A stretch of 40,416 nt of DNA from positions 1 to 40,416 of the IMG/VR virus record IMGVR_UViG_3300008997_000086; one strand, 5' to 3'. Origin of the DNA: a virus. Position numbers and translations under genes: made by a program. Shown here piece by piece: positions 16,683 through 24,431 of this stretch (within the stretch, counting starts at the first letter, position 1; every line of letters begins with the position of its first letter). The notes under the pieces are model-generated. The model worked only from the letters and a program-made list of their open reading frames with translations, was not told the origin of the DNA and ran no database searches.

Positions 16683-18293
16683 TTAAACGTAATTAACATC
16701 AGCAACGATAACTTTACCATAGAACTCAGGTCTTACGATTTTCTTCGCATAACGAGTCATAACACCTTTTCTTGGCGTAAAGTTTGTTGGGTCATAGACC
16801 AACGGAGTCATGATAAGTGGTACATACGGAGCGTATACAGCACCAGTTTCTAAGAAATTACTTCCTCTGAAACCAACAAGTATTACGTTCTCGTGCATGT
16901 ATGGATTCTTGTAGACCGTAAAACGGTTGTTCAATAGTCCAACTTTTTGAACACCCATTGCGAATGAACTATTAGCAGCATTACCATCTGAATCAGATGC
17001 ATATCCAGGGATAGACTCAATGATAGTAGCAACTTCAGGACTTACGACCATAAAGTTAGCTCCACCACGTAGAGTCTTCTGATGAATAGCATTAGATACA
17101 GCTTGTATCTTATTACCGAGAGTCTGGAACCAAGTTCCTTTTACATAAGCTGATGCATTAGCAGATGATTCTGCGAAAAGAGCGGTAGAAGAATTATACT
17201 CATATCCTACTCTAGCAGACCAACGTTCTGTTTTAGCATTAGCATTACCCATCAACATATCAAGGATTTCCAAATCAATTTCCATTGAAATGTACTCAGA
17301 TAACATTGCAGTTAACTCAGCTTCTGCGTCAACAGAATGATAAGCGTTAAGGTCTTGAGCTAACTCAGGAGTCCATACAGCTTTCAATTTACGAGTTTTT
17401 GCAACAATCGGAATAGATTTCATTTGGATATCTATTTCTGGAATACCAATATCCGTTGCTGGTTCGGTTGGTGAAGAATCTTCAAAATCACCACGAGTAA
17501 CATCGGTTGGTGCTTTGTGATACTTCACATAGATATTTCCATCAACTTCGTACGCACCAGAAGTCTTTACAACAAAGTTCCAGTTTGAACCATCCCAACT
17601 TGAGTAAGCAGGATAGTAGTCAGCGATAGCCGCGGTTGATGAACCAGAAATTTCAAAAGCTCTAACGCCATCGAAATCTGGATTTGTCATACCATCGTCC
17701 GCAAGAGCGACAGTAACTTTTCTCAGGTTATCAAGAGAAGAACTCAAAGATGGTTCGAAATCAACATCACCCCATACAACAGAAGCTGAACTATAGCTTG
17801 TTATTGTTGCAACAGATTCGTTGATTGAATATCCAAATTTACCTGCCCCATATAGACCACCAGAAGCGTCAGCATCAGAACCAGAAGTGTTACCATGAAC
17901 ATCTGAGTTTTGAGTGTGACCTGGTTGTGCGGTACCATATTTGAAATCAAGGTAAAAAATAAGTCCTGAAGGAAGGTTCATTGGCTGAACAGATACGAAA
18001 TCTTGTGCAGCTAATTCACCAAAAATCCTACGTACCAAAGGAAGAGCAACACCACTCCACTCTTCAGAGTTAGCAGTTGTGCTTGTTTTAGAAGACTCAT
18101 CAATTAACTGACGAGCTTGGTTTTCCAAAAGAGTAGCCATACTCATGACTTTAGTTTCGGAATCTATTCCTTCGAGTAATCCAGTGGGCTCCCACTTTCC
18201 TACTAACTTACGAGTTTCCTCTAACCGTTCCTGATATGGATTATAGCCATCCATAAGGCCTTCAATAGATTTTAAATTACTATTTTTAGACAT
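16683..18293 (-). CDS. 23: Major capsid protein (T4 gp23-like)
   Basis: This 536-residue protein (T4 gp23 has 521) forms the hexamers of the head. The first 66 residues look like the pro-peptide, ending LIDE|SS at E66|S67, which fits the gp21 rule [L/I]-x-E|[A/G/S] and falls almost where T4 gp23 is cut (E65). The mature part begins just before EEWSGVALPLVRRIFGEL, a hallmark of the family, and ends in PLVYDPTNFTPRKGVMTRYA and PEFYGKVIVAD. The gene has an AGGAGA site, follows the gp22 scaffold gene and ends in a strong terminator. Expression should be very high in late infection. Confidence 0.97.
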   Translation of the reverse strand: MSKNSNLKSIEGLMDGYNPYQERLEETRKLVGKWEPTGLLEGIDSETKVMSMATLLENQARQLIDESSKTSTTANSEEWSGVALPLVRRIFGELAAQDFVSVQPMNLPSGLIFYLDFKYGTAQPGHTQNSDVHGNTSGSDADASGGLYGAGKFGYSINESVATITSYSSASVVWGDVDFEPSLSSSLDNLRKVTVALADDGMTNPDFDGVRAFEISGSSTAAIADYYPAYSSWDGSNWNFVVKTSGAYEVDGNIYVKYHKAPTDVTRGDFEDSSPTEPATDIGIPEIDIQMKSIPIVAKTRKLKAVWTPELAQDLNAYHSVDAEAELTAMLSEYISMEIDLEILDMLMGNANAKTERWSARVGYEYNSSTALFAESSANASAYVKGTWFQTLGNKIQAVSNAIHQKTLRGGANFMVVSPEVATIIESIPGYASDSDGNAANSSFAMGVQKVGLLNNRFTVYKNPYMHENVILVGFRGSNFLETGAVYAPYVPLIMTPLVYDPTNFTPRKGVMTRYAKKIVRPEFYGKVIVADVNYV

Positions 18294-18317
18294 TTAATTT
18301 CTCCTAAACGGTTGTTA

Positions 18318-19367
18318 TTAAAGAATTTTAGCTAGTTTCTGAAATCTGTTCTTCAACTCAGAACCTTCAGCCAAAACTTCTTTAGTTTCGGTTTTAGGTT
18401 TTGTAGAAGCAACAGCTTTAGAAGCTGAACCTTTGTTCTCATTTACAGATTTTTTAGCAGAAGAACCAAACGATTCAGCTATAGTTGAAAATACCAACTT
18501 AACTTCACGTAGATTCTTTGCTCTATCAAACTGCTCAATGACTTTAATTTTCTGTTCATTAGTCATAGAATGATTCCTGAACAACTTGTTAGTAAACAAG
18601 AGTTTAGCATTGAGTAGATTGACCTCATTTAATTTAGACCGTAGATACTTAACTACTTCGCGATGTTCTCCAAGTTCAGATTTAAGTTGAGTAATTTCAT
18701 CCACTTCTTCTTCCTCTTCTTCCTCTTCTTCTTGTAGAGCTTTCAACACTTCTTCAAGGTCAAGTTCCTCTTCCATATCCTCTTCACCCTCTTCATCAGC
18801 TGGTGCTTCGGCATCTAAATCTAAATCACCTTCATCATTAGCAGGTTCAGGCATGAACTCAGAATCATCAGCAGCGATGTCAACTGGTGCATCACCAAGG
18901 TCAACTTCGTCTTCTTCTTCAGGTGAAGCGAATTCATCTTCCTCTTCCTCTTCAGTCAGGTCTGATTCTAATTCTCTCAGAACTGCTTCAAGGTCAAGGT
19001 CGTCATCTTCTTCATCACCTGCTTCTTCTTCATCACCTTCTTCAGCTTCTGGTTCTTCTTCGGCTTCTTCAGCTTCTTCTTCACCAGCTTCTTCAGCTTC
19101 TTCTTCTGCACCTTCTTCAGCATCTATTTCAGCTTCATCTTCTACAGCGTCTTCAGCTTCTGCTTCTTCTTCTTCAGCTTCTTCGTCTTCTTCATCATAA
19201 AATTCATCATCTTCTAATTCGTCTTCGACTTCATTCTGAATCTTTTGTGAAAGCATTTGATTTAGTCTTGGAGTAAAGGCTTCTTGTAAAGCTACTTTGG
19301 CGTTTTCCAACGCGGTCTCACGAACTGCTTTTGCATCTGCGATTGCATTTTTCAAAAGGTCGTCCAT
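18318..19367 (-). CDS. 22: Prohead core scaffold protein (T4 gp22-like)
   Basis: This 349-residue protein forms the internal scaffold removed by the protease before DNA packaging. Residues about 50-220 are extremely acidic, with long Glu/Asp runs and almost no hydrophobic residues. The N-terminus is helical and ends in LQE|AFTPRL, with a predicted cut at E29|A30. The C-terminal third is the conserved part: a helix with LLNAKLLFTNKLFRNHSMTN and EQKIKVIEQFDRAKNLREVK. Both ends are typical of marine gp22 homologues. The acidic block is longer than in T4 gp22 (269 residues), probably by repeat growth of GAA/GAT codons. A TTTGGAG site precedes the start, and an unusual hairpin-rich leader lies upstream. 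Confidence 0.9.
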   Translation of the reverse strand: MDDLLKNAIADAKAVRETALENAKVALQEAFTPRLNQMLSQKIQNEVEDELEDDEFYDEEDEEAEEEEAEAEDAVEDEAEIDAEEGAEEEAEEAGEEEAEEAEEEPEAEEGDEEEAGDEEDDDLDLEAVLRELESDLTEEEEEDEFASPEEEDEVDLGDAPVDIAADDSEFMPEPANDEGDLDLDAEAPADEEGEEDMEEELDLEEVLKALQEEEEEEEEEVDEITQLKSELGEHREVVKYLRSKLNEVNLLNAKLLFTNKLFRNHSMTNEQKIKVIEQFDRAKNLREVKLVFSTIAESFGSSAKKSVNENKGSASKAVASTKPKTETKEVLAEGSELKNRFQKLAKIL

Positions 19368-19392
19368 TTTAATTCTCCAAATTAAAGGATTC

Positions 19393-19472
19393 TATTGTTA
19401 TTTAGGAACAATAATACTGAACTATCTTCAGTACACCATATCAGGACTTACCAGGCATGGTAAAATGGTGTA
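19393..19472 (-). other. Hairpin-rich leader upstream of scaffold gene
   Basis: Four perfect inverted repeats fill 80 bases. Arms on the plus strand are TACACCAT/ATGGTGTA (19432-19439 with 19465-19472), enclosing TTACCA/TGGTAA (19448-19453 with 19458-19463, loop GGCA); then TACTGAA/TTCAGTA (19415-19421 with 19427-19433); then TATTGTT/AACAATA (19393-19399 with 19407-19413). None is followed by a proper T run. If transcription starts at the motif at 19484-19493, all stems fall in the gp22 leader. A regulatory RNA or protein-binding operator is plausible; the function is unknown. Confidence 0.6.
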
Positions 19473-19483
19473 TTTGATTTTTA

Positions 19484-19493
19484 TATAAATATC
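19484..19493 (-). promoter_or_regulatory. TATAAATATC motif before structured leader of gp22
   Basis: An exact copy 117 bases before the gp22 start and just before the hairpin cluster, about 30 bases after the bS21 stop. This is the largest spacing among the motif copies, because the structured leader lies between motif and gene. Confidence 0.4.
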
Positions 19494-19523
19494 AGCTAAA
19501 AAAGTAAAACGTTCAAACCCCCT

Positions 19524-19730
19524 TCAGGTTTTTTCCCGTTCCATTCTTAACTTATCATATTTAATTCTAAGTTTTGCCTTAGATTTTTTGAGTCTTTTTA
19601 TATGAGAAGGCTTCTTATAGAACTCCCTTTCTCTCAATTCGAGTAATAACCCAGACTCTTTTACTTTTTTCTTAAACTTTCGTAGAGCGAACTCTATCTT
19701 ATTATCTCTTACATCTACCTTTATTGCCAT
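19524..19730 (-). CDS. rpsU: Ribosomal protein bS21 homologue (phage-encoded)
   Basis: This 68-residue basic protein matches small-subunit ribosomal protein bS21 along its whole length: IEFALRKFKKKVKESGLLLE (bacterial form: [20 protein letters not shown]), REREFYKKPSHIKR (RRREFYEKPT.ERK) and a Lys/Arg-rich C-terminal helix. bS21 sits near the 3' end of 16S rRNA, by the anti-Shine-Dalgarno sequence, and helps start translation. It exchanges readily on ribosomes, and bS21 is among the ribosomal proteins most often found in tailed-phage genomes, including Pelagibacter phages. Placement just before the scaffold and capsid genes suggests late expression and a bias toward phage messages; that role is inferred. 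Confidence 0.92.
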   Translation of the reverse strand: MAIKVDVRDNKIEFALRKFKKKVKESGLLLELREREFYKKPSHIKRLKKSKAKLRIKYDKLRMEREKT

Positions 19731-19751
19731 ATAAAACCTACTTTTCTTTTT

Positions 19752-20072
19752 TTAACTAAGTTCGTAATCTCCATAGTCATCTGATAGTTTCATTTTTAGT
19801 GCATCAGCTAAATCTTCGAGTGACGTATGAAAATTCTCATCATCATCTGTTCTCATTCCAGCTGTTATTTTAAAACCAACAACGTTTTTACCCTCAATGT
19901 CTGCTAACATACCTTGTTTCGTACCATCTAAGTAAAATACCTTACCTTTCATCTTACCAAACTTTTTAAGTTTACTAATTGGTATTTCTTTTCCTAAAAA
20001 TATATCAGTTGATTCTGATAATTGTGTTTTGAATAATCTTTCGTAATTTTCTTTTAAAAAATGTTTTGTCAT
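19752..20072 (-). CDS. Small protein with predicted head-targeting leader
   Basis: This is a 106-residue protein with no recognised fold. The N-terminal 20 residues (KHFLKENYERLFKTQLSE) form a probable amphipathic helix ending L-S-E|S at E20|S21, a gp21-type cleavage site. The remaining 86 residues contain KLKKFGKMKGKVFYLDGTKQ and GKNVVGFKITAGM, suggesting a small beta domain, and end in an acidic DDYGDYELS tail. It starts at the stop of the preceding gene (one-base overlap) and precedes bS21. An internal head protein is the best guess. Confidence 0.6.
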   Translation of the reverse strand: MTKHFLKENYERLFKTQLSESTDIFLGKEIPISKLKKFGKMKGKVFYLDGTKQGMLADIEGKNVVGFKITAGMRTDDDENFHTSLEDLADALKMKLSDDYGDYELS

Positions 20073-20725
20073 TATGAATTTTTCCAGTTTTTATCTACCC
20101 AATTAAAGAAATCTTTCTTATCTTCATCACTAAGTTCATCTGGTGAATCAACACCAAACTTCTTCATAGCCGCTTGAAAGAATTTCTGATATGCTTCTTT
20201 GTCACCACTCTCTGGTTTATCTAAGTCTTTTACATCAGCTTCACTTAAAGTATTAGAATCCTCTATTTCGTAATATCTACTTAAAATGTTACCCATATCT
20301 TCATAAAGAGTTTCCATTCTACGTTGCATTAAATTTGATTCTTTCGCAGCTTTAACAAATTGAGTAGCTAAACCACCAAGTTCTTTCATATTTCGTTTTA
20401 CCGACACTCTATCAAACCAATCATCAGTTTCATTCATAGTATGAATCTTTGCAGACTCAACAATTTCTGATAGTTTAAGAGCTATGTCTTTTAAATTTGT
20501 TTCTCTATAAATATCTTTACCTATATGACCATAATTCTTAACGTCTTCAAGAAAACGATTAACATTAATAGTTGCTTCTGATTCAGACCAAGACTCTGGG
20601 TTTCCTTCCTTGACCAAGGACGATAATTTAATACCAGAACCACGAACTTCGTCATTCACCTTAAATGGCTTTCCAGTGACTACACCACCTGCCATAAAAA
20701 ATTCTTTTAATACTTTCTTTTTCAT
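20072..20725 (-). CDS. Hypothetical helical protein in head gene cluster
   Basis: I start this at MKKKVLKEF (20725), which has an AGGGG site eight bases upstream. A longer reading from 20785 would overlap the preceding gene. The 217-residue product is mostly helical. Residues about 40-150 carry SWSESEATINVNRFLEDVKN and helices with KLSEIVESAKIHTMNETDDW, and the C-terminal 45 residues look like a small helical domain (EAYQKFFQAAMKKFGVDSPD, ending FFNWVDKNWKNS). It lacks a clear gp21 site near its start. Function is unknown, though its setting among head genes suggests a core or chaperone role. Confidence 0.65.
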   Translation of the reverse strand: MKKKVLKEFFMAGGVVTGKPFKVNDEVRGSGIKLSSLVKEGNPESWSESEATINVNRFLEDVKNYGHIGKDIYRETNLKDIALKLSEIVESAKIHTMNETDDWFDRVSVKRNMKELGGLATQFVKAAKESNLMQRRMETLYEDMGNILSRYYEIEDSNTLSEADVKDLDKPESGDKEAYQKFFQAAMKKFGVDSPDELSDEDKKDFFNWVDKNWKNS

Positions 20726-20735
20726 TGTAAATCCC

Positions 20736-21449
20736 CTATTTTTTGGGTTGTTCTTTTCCTTCTTCACCCTTTGGGTCAGTACCAACTGACTTGGCTCGTT
20801 TTAATCTCTCATCTCTTTTGGCTTGTATATCAGACCGAACATTATTCATCTTATTTTCATCATTATTGAACGCCGCCGTAACAAATTCCCACTTTAATGA
20901 GTATTCTTCTTTTCTTATTTCTAAATCTTCTATTAAATTTTGTAATGCAACATAATTTTTATCACCAGCTTTTGTTTGTGATTGTAATGCACCCAATCTT
21001 TTTATCTCATCATCTATTGCTTTATTATATGTAGCTTTAGCATTAGATTGGTTATTGATATATGTTGCAGAAACTTTAGTGTATCCAACTCTACCACCAG
21101 TTGCACGTCTTTCTTGGTCTTCTTTACCCCTAATAGCCGCTAAACTATCTATATTAGCACTAACAGATTTTGTTTTAGTTTGTTGTTTCTGATATTTGGA
21201 TTTAGGTACAATAAATTTATCACCACTCAACAAAGCTTGATGTCTCCATCCATCTATATCAGAACTTGTTATTCCTTTCGAAACCTTGGTTGCTAAGTCA
21301 AATAAACCTTTATCTTGTTTTCTTTGACCTGTTTCACCACCAGCTACTTTAGAGTAATCTTGAACGGGATGACCACCTTTGGAAACTGGTGCTTCCATAA
21401 GTTCACGAATACATTCTTTAATTATTTTTCTAATATCAGTTTGGTTCAT
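20736..21449 (-). CDS. Putative internal head protein, paralogue of the 21463-22845 product
   Basis: I choose the start at 21449 (MNQTDIRKII), which has AAAGG upstream and avoids overlap with the previous gene; a longer reading reaches 21596. The 237-residue protein begins with an amphipathic helix ending E-L-M-E|A (E19|A20), a gp21-type site. The body (residues about 45-230) aligns with the upstream paralogue: DGWRHQALLSGDKFIVPKSK with DAWRTDALTDKRAIIGKSK, then VSATYINNQSNAKATYNKAI with VSASYINQKSAAKSAYNSAI, then KRAKSVGTDP with KRAKSVGEDP. It is Lys/Arg- and Gln-rich and helical, as expected for a DNA-associated internal protein. This pair looks like a tandem duplication. Confidence 0.7.
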   Translation of the reverse strand: MNQTDIRKIIKECIRELMEAPVSKGGHPVQDYSKVAGGETGQRKQDKGLFDLATKVSKGITSSDIDGWRHQALLSGDKFIVPKSKYQKQQTKTKSVSANIDSLAAIRGKEDQERRATGGRVGYTKVSATYINNQSNAKATYNKAIDDEIKRLGALQSQTKAGDKNYVALQNLIEDLEIRKEEYSLKWEFVTAAFNNDENKMNNVRSDIQAKRDERLKRAKSVGTDPKGEEGKEQPKK

Positions 21450-21462
21450 TATTTTTTTACCT

Positions 21463-22845
21463 TTATTTTGATGGTTGCCAGAAGCCGTCTCGCATTGATT
21501 CGGCAGGTGGTATATTAGACCACATCCATTCATGGTCTCTTGCTCCTTTAGGTATGGTAGCTTGATAAGTTTGTTTTCCATCGGTAACTTTATCACCTTC
21601 TCTCACTTTGATACCTCTTTCCCATTCTTGAGTTCTTCCACCGATAGACCCGGCCGGGTCTTCTCCGACAGACTTAGCTCTCTTCTTTATTGTATCTCTT
21701 TTAGATTCTATATTTGTACGAGCGTTATTCATAGCAGTTGTATTACCATTATAAGCCGCTGTCGCGAAATCCCATCTTAATGCATATTCTTCTTTTTTAT
21801 ATCCTAAATCATCAATTAAATTTTGTATAGCTACATAAGTTTTTTCAATTGTCTGACCACCACCTTTTATATAAGCAGCTTGAAGAGTTTGTAGAGCCGT
21901 AATCTCAGCATTTATTGCCGAGTTATAAGCACTTTTAGCAGCAGACTTTTGGTTGATGTAAGAAGCACTCACCTTCATTTTAGCACCACCTAATGCGGTT
22001 GACCTTCCACCTTGGGATTTTCTTTTAACATCATCAGACGCACGTATTGAAGCTAGATTGTCAAGTGTACCACTAACAGCTTTTTGTTTAGTTCCTCTAC
22101 CACCTGGAGTTCTTGTACCTTGGTATTTAGATTTTCCGATAATTGCTCTCTTATCAGTTAATGCATCCGTTCTCCAAGCATCAATTTTACCTAAGTTCTG
22201 ACCTTTTATTATAGACGCTAGTGCAGAAGCTTTAGTAGTTCTAAACGATTTTCTTGACCCAACATTTCCACCTTTCCAACCTCTTTCTGAACCTGCTCTT
22301 TCACCAGCATCACCACCTAATGAAGTATAAGACCGTAATGTATATCCACCTTTAGATATTCCACCAGGTAGAGCTGGTGAAGCCCCACCAGCAGATTTGG
22401 AACCAGGAGCTTTACCTTTTCCTTCTAAAATTTCACCTATCATTTGTTTTATCATATATTTAAATTGAGATTTTTTCATTTTACTTTCTCCAAAAATTTG
22501 TTTATAATTATTATCTGGATTTATATATTTAATTCCAGCTCCACTTTGTTGTGTACTATCAACTTTATGTTTTTTCATCTTTGATGGAACACTTGTCATT
22601 CCATTTCCAATTTGTTTTTCAAGAACTTCTTCTTCATAGTCTTCATATACACTCTTAATTCTTTTAGGTTTTATTGCACTACCTTGTACTTTTGCTTTAG
22701 CTTTTTCTTCTACTTCATTAGCCAATTTAGCATTTTTGTTTGGGAAGTATCCTCTTCCATCAAACTTATCACCCTTTTTACCAGAAAAACTATTGGCTTC
22801 TTTAGAAACTTGAACCAACGTCTTCCATTTTTTAGACTTTTCCAT
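21463..22845 (-). CDS. Putative internal head protein with 122-residue N-terminal extension
   Basis: The open frame gives 460 residues. The start at 22845 has no ribosome binding site; instead the AT motif abuts it. An internal ATG at 22479 (residue 123, MKKSQFKYMIKQMIGEILE) has GGAG eight bases upstream and would give a 338-residue protein whose leader ends I-L-E|G (E19|G20), exactly like its paralogue downstream. So this may be two products, or a fusion of a short gene (residues 1-121, Lys/Glu-rich, helical) to the head protein. The body is the paralogous domain (DAWRTDALTDK to KRAKSVGEDPAG). The last 45 residues (EGDKVTDGKQTYQATIPKGA, then WMWSNIPPAESM) form a small extra beta domain resembling a carbohydrate-binding fold, absent in the paralogue. 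Confidence 0.65.
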   Translation of the reverse strand: MEKSKKWKTLVQVSKEANSFSGKKGDKFDGRGYFPNKNAKLANEVEEKAKAKVQGSAIKPKRIKSVYEDYEEEVLEKQIGNGMTSVPSKMKKHKVDSTQQSGAGIKYINPDNNYKQIFGESKMKKSQFKYMIKQMIGEILEGKGKAPGSKSAGGASPALPGGISKGGYTLRSYTSLGGDAGERAGSERGWKGGNVGSRKSFRTTKASALASIIKGQNLGKIDAWRTDALTDKRAIIGKSKYQGTRTPGGRGTKQKAVSGTLDNLASIRASDDVKRKSQGGRSTALGGAKMKVSASYINQKSAAKSAYNSAINAEITALQTLQAAYIKGGGQTIEKTYVAIQNLIDDLGYKKEEYALRWDFATAAYNGNTTAMNNARTNIESKRDTIKKRAKSVGEDPAGSIGGRTQEWERGIKVREGDKVTDGKQTYQATIPKGARDHEWMWSNIPPAESMRDGFWQPSK

Positions 22846-22849
22846 TATA

Positions 22850-22859
22850 TATAAATATT
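22850..22859 (-). promoter_or_regulatory. TATAAATATT motif abutting the 460-residue frame
   Basis: The motif lies five bases before the ATG at 22845, in a gap of only 21 bases. If it marks a transcription start, the main start of translation is more likely the internal ATG at 22479. Confidence 0.35.
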
Positions 22860-22866
22860 AGATTAC

Positions 22867-23646
22867 TTAAAAAAGTCTTCGTTCATAGTATAAAGTCTTT
22901 TGTGTTTGTTTCCAACCACCAACTGTATCACCTTTTCTATTTCTAAAATACCAAATACCAGGTTTGGTTAAATCGTCAACAACTGATTTCCACTTGACTT
23001 TTAATTGTTTTAACATCTTTTTAGCATCTTTTAAAGATGGTATATTGATTATAAATTTCTTTGGCATATTCTTATCCATTGGTTTAGACGGGCCTCCACC
23101 TCCGAACCAACTTGATGTACCTCTACCCCAAGCTTCAAGAAATAATGGGTCTGGTATCTCCAAAAACTCATAAACAATATTACGAACATCACTTGGAAAT
23201 CGTGTATCTTGTCCAAAAGATTCAATATTACTTCTAAATACAGTTGCAGAATCACCAGTACCCAAATTTAAAGCATTTATAACAATCTCATCCTTATCTT
23301 TATGTAATAAAACTGTATATAAAGAATTATATGTGTGACCACCACCATCATCTCTTTTAAAAAATGTTCTACCAATGACAACATATGATTTATCATAACC
23401 AGATTGTTGAATAGTGTTAGATACATCTCCGGCAACACTACCAACAAAGTCACCACCAACTACAGCCCCAGTATCAGCTTCTAATAGTATTTCTTTTACT
23501 ATCTTTTCTACTTCTGAACGCATCCTTTTGGATATCTCTATAGCTTTTAATTGTTTCAACGCTTTTTCCTTTGAATCATGTGTTCCAAGTCGTTTCCCGC
23601 CTTTTTTAGGATAGACTGCCCACTTACTACCAATCTTTTTAATCAT
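22867..23646 (-). CDS. Hypothetical protein with LGTHDSKEKA motif and gp21-type site
   Basis: This 259-residue protein begins with a short beta module, SKWAVYPKKGGKRLGTHDSK followed by EKALKQLKAIE, a widespread phage motif in which a K-x-LGTH loop leads into a helix. It is followed by a helix (RMRSEVEKIVKEILLE) ending L-L-E|A at E56|A57, a gp21-like site. After that comes a domain of about 200 residues with YVVIGRTFFKRDDGGGHTYN and a C-terminal LDDAKKML-like helix plus GIWYFRNRKGDTVGGWKQTQ. No enzyme motif is recognised. It overlaps the previous stop by four bases (ATGA), so translation is coupled. Confidence 0.65.
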   Translation of the reverse strand: MIKKIGSKWAVYPKKGGKRLGTHDSKEKALKQLKAIEISKRMRSEVEKIVKEILLEADTGAVVGGDFVGSVAGDVSNTIQQSGYDKSYVVIGRTFFKRDDGGGHTYNSLYTVLLHKDKDEIVINALNLGTGDSATVFRSNIESFGQDTRFPSDVRNIVYEFLEIPDPLFLEAWGRGTSSWFGGGGPSKPMDKNMPKKFIINIPSLKDAKKMLKQLKVKWKSVVDDLTKPGIWYFRNRKGDTVGGWKQTQKTLYYERRLF

Positions 23647-24431
23647 TTTCTTTTCAATTTTTTATTTGGTGAATATCTACGAAAACCATCTCTAACTTTT
23701 CTCCATAACATTTTCATAAAAGGTCTTTCACCCTCATGTGTTCTATTTAATGGACCAGTATCAATTCCTCTTACAATATCCATAGCATCATATCTACCAC
23801 CCTTTACACCATCCATCATTATTTTAATTATTTGTTGAGATGCTTTACCTAAAATTTTTGACATTTTCGTAATATCTTGATTTAAAATTTGTTGTGCTTC
23901 TGGTGAACTAAAAGCCGCTTCATTTATGGATTCAAGTGATAACCAACCTTTTTCATTAGCTAAATGCCAAGTTTCTTTTGTAAATCGTTCTTTTCTATTA
24001 CCTGGTGCTACAAACAAATAACTTGTTCCTGATGGGTCACCTTTTACTTTATGTCCTACTGATATATCTTTTAATGTGTATAATCTACGAGGGTCATTTT
24101 GAAATCTTATTTTAAGTCTGTTAATATCTTTCTTTTGTGGAAGAAGTGTTGTTTTGAATTTACCTTCATTTACGGATTCGTTATATCTTTTATCACTTAA
24201 CATATCCTTCATTAACTTTGATTTGGCAATTATGTAATCCAATTCTGTTTCTATAACATCATCATTTTTTTGTTGGATACCTTTTACTAAATCTTTTACT
24301 GAACCTGCAAGATATCTTGCTTGACCTTTTAATTCAGCAAATCCTTGTTTACTCAAATCTTCCTTTACTTGAAATGGTGGTCTATCTTTATCAGTATAAA
24401 CTTTACCTTGAACTATATCTTTTAATTTCAT
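23643..24431 (-). CDS. Hypothetical protein of head gene cluster
   Basis: This 262-residue protein is of unknown function. The N-terminus MKLKDIVQGKVYTDKDRPPF does not look like the neighbouring leaders. Residues about 30-80 are helical (ELKGQARYLAGSVKDLVKGI). A beta stretch with RRLYTLKDISVGHKVKGDPS and SYLFVAPGNRKERF follows. SLESINE|AAFSS in the second half fits the gp21 rule internally. The C-terminus is strongly basic (RKVRDGFRRYSPNKKLKRK), suggesting DNA contact. Its start overlaps the stop of the small Cys gene as TAATG. A head-internal or core role is inferred from context. Confidence 0.6.
   Translation of the reverse strand: MKLKDIVQGKVYTDKDRPPFQVKEDLSKQGFAELKGQARYLAGSVKDLVKGIQQKNDDVIETELDYIIAKSKLMKDMLSDKRYNESVNEGKFKTTLLPQKKDINRLKIRFQNDPRRLYTLKDISVGHKVKGDPSGTSYLFVAPGNRKERFTKETWHLANEKGWLSLESINEAAFSSPEAQQILNQDITKMSKILGKASQQIIKIMMDGVKGGRYDAMDIVRGIDTGPLNRTHEGERPFMKMLWRKVRDGFRRYSPNKKLKRK

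Noticed and set aside
18853-19276. Ser-rich and Leu-rich open frames on the plus strand opposite the acidic scaffold gene
   Set aside because: They are shadows of GAA/GAG/GAT-rich coding sequence of gp22.
20736-21596. Longer start at 21596 for the 237-residue head protein
   Set aside because: It overlaps the previous gene by 134 bases, has no ribosome site, and the added residues look random. The start at 21449 has AAAGG and the typical leader.
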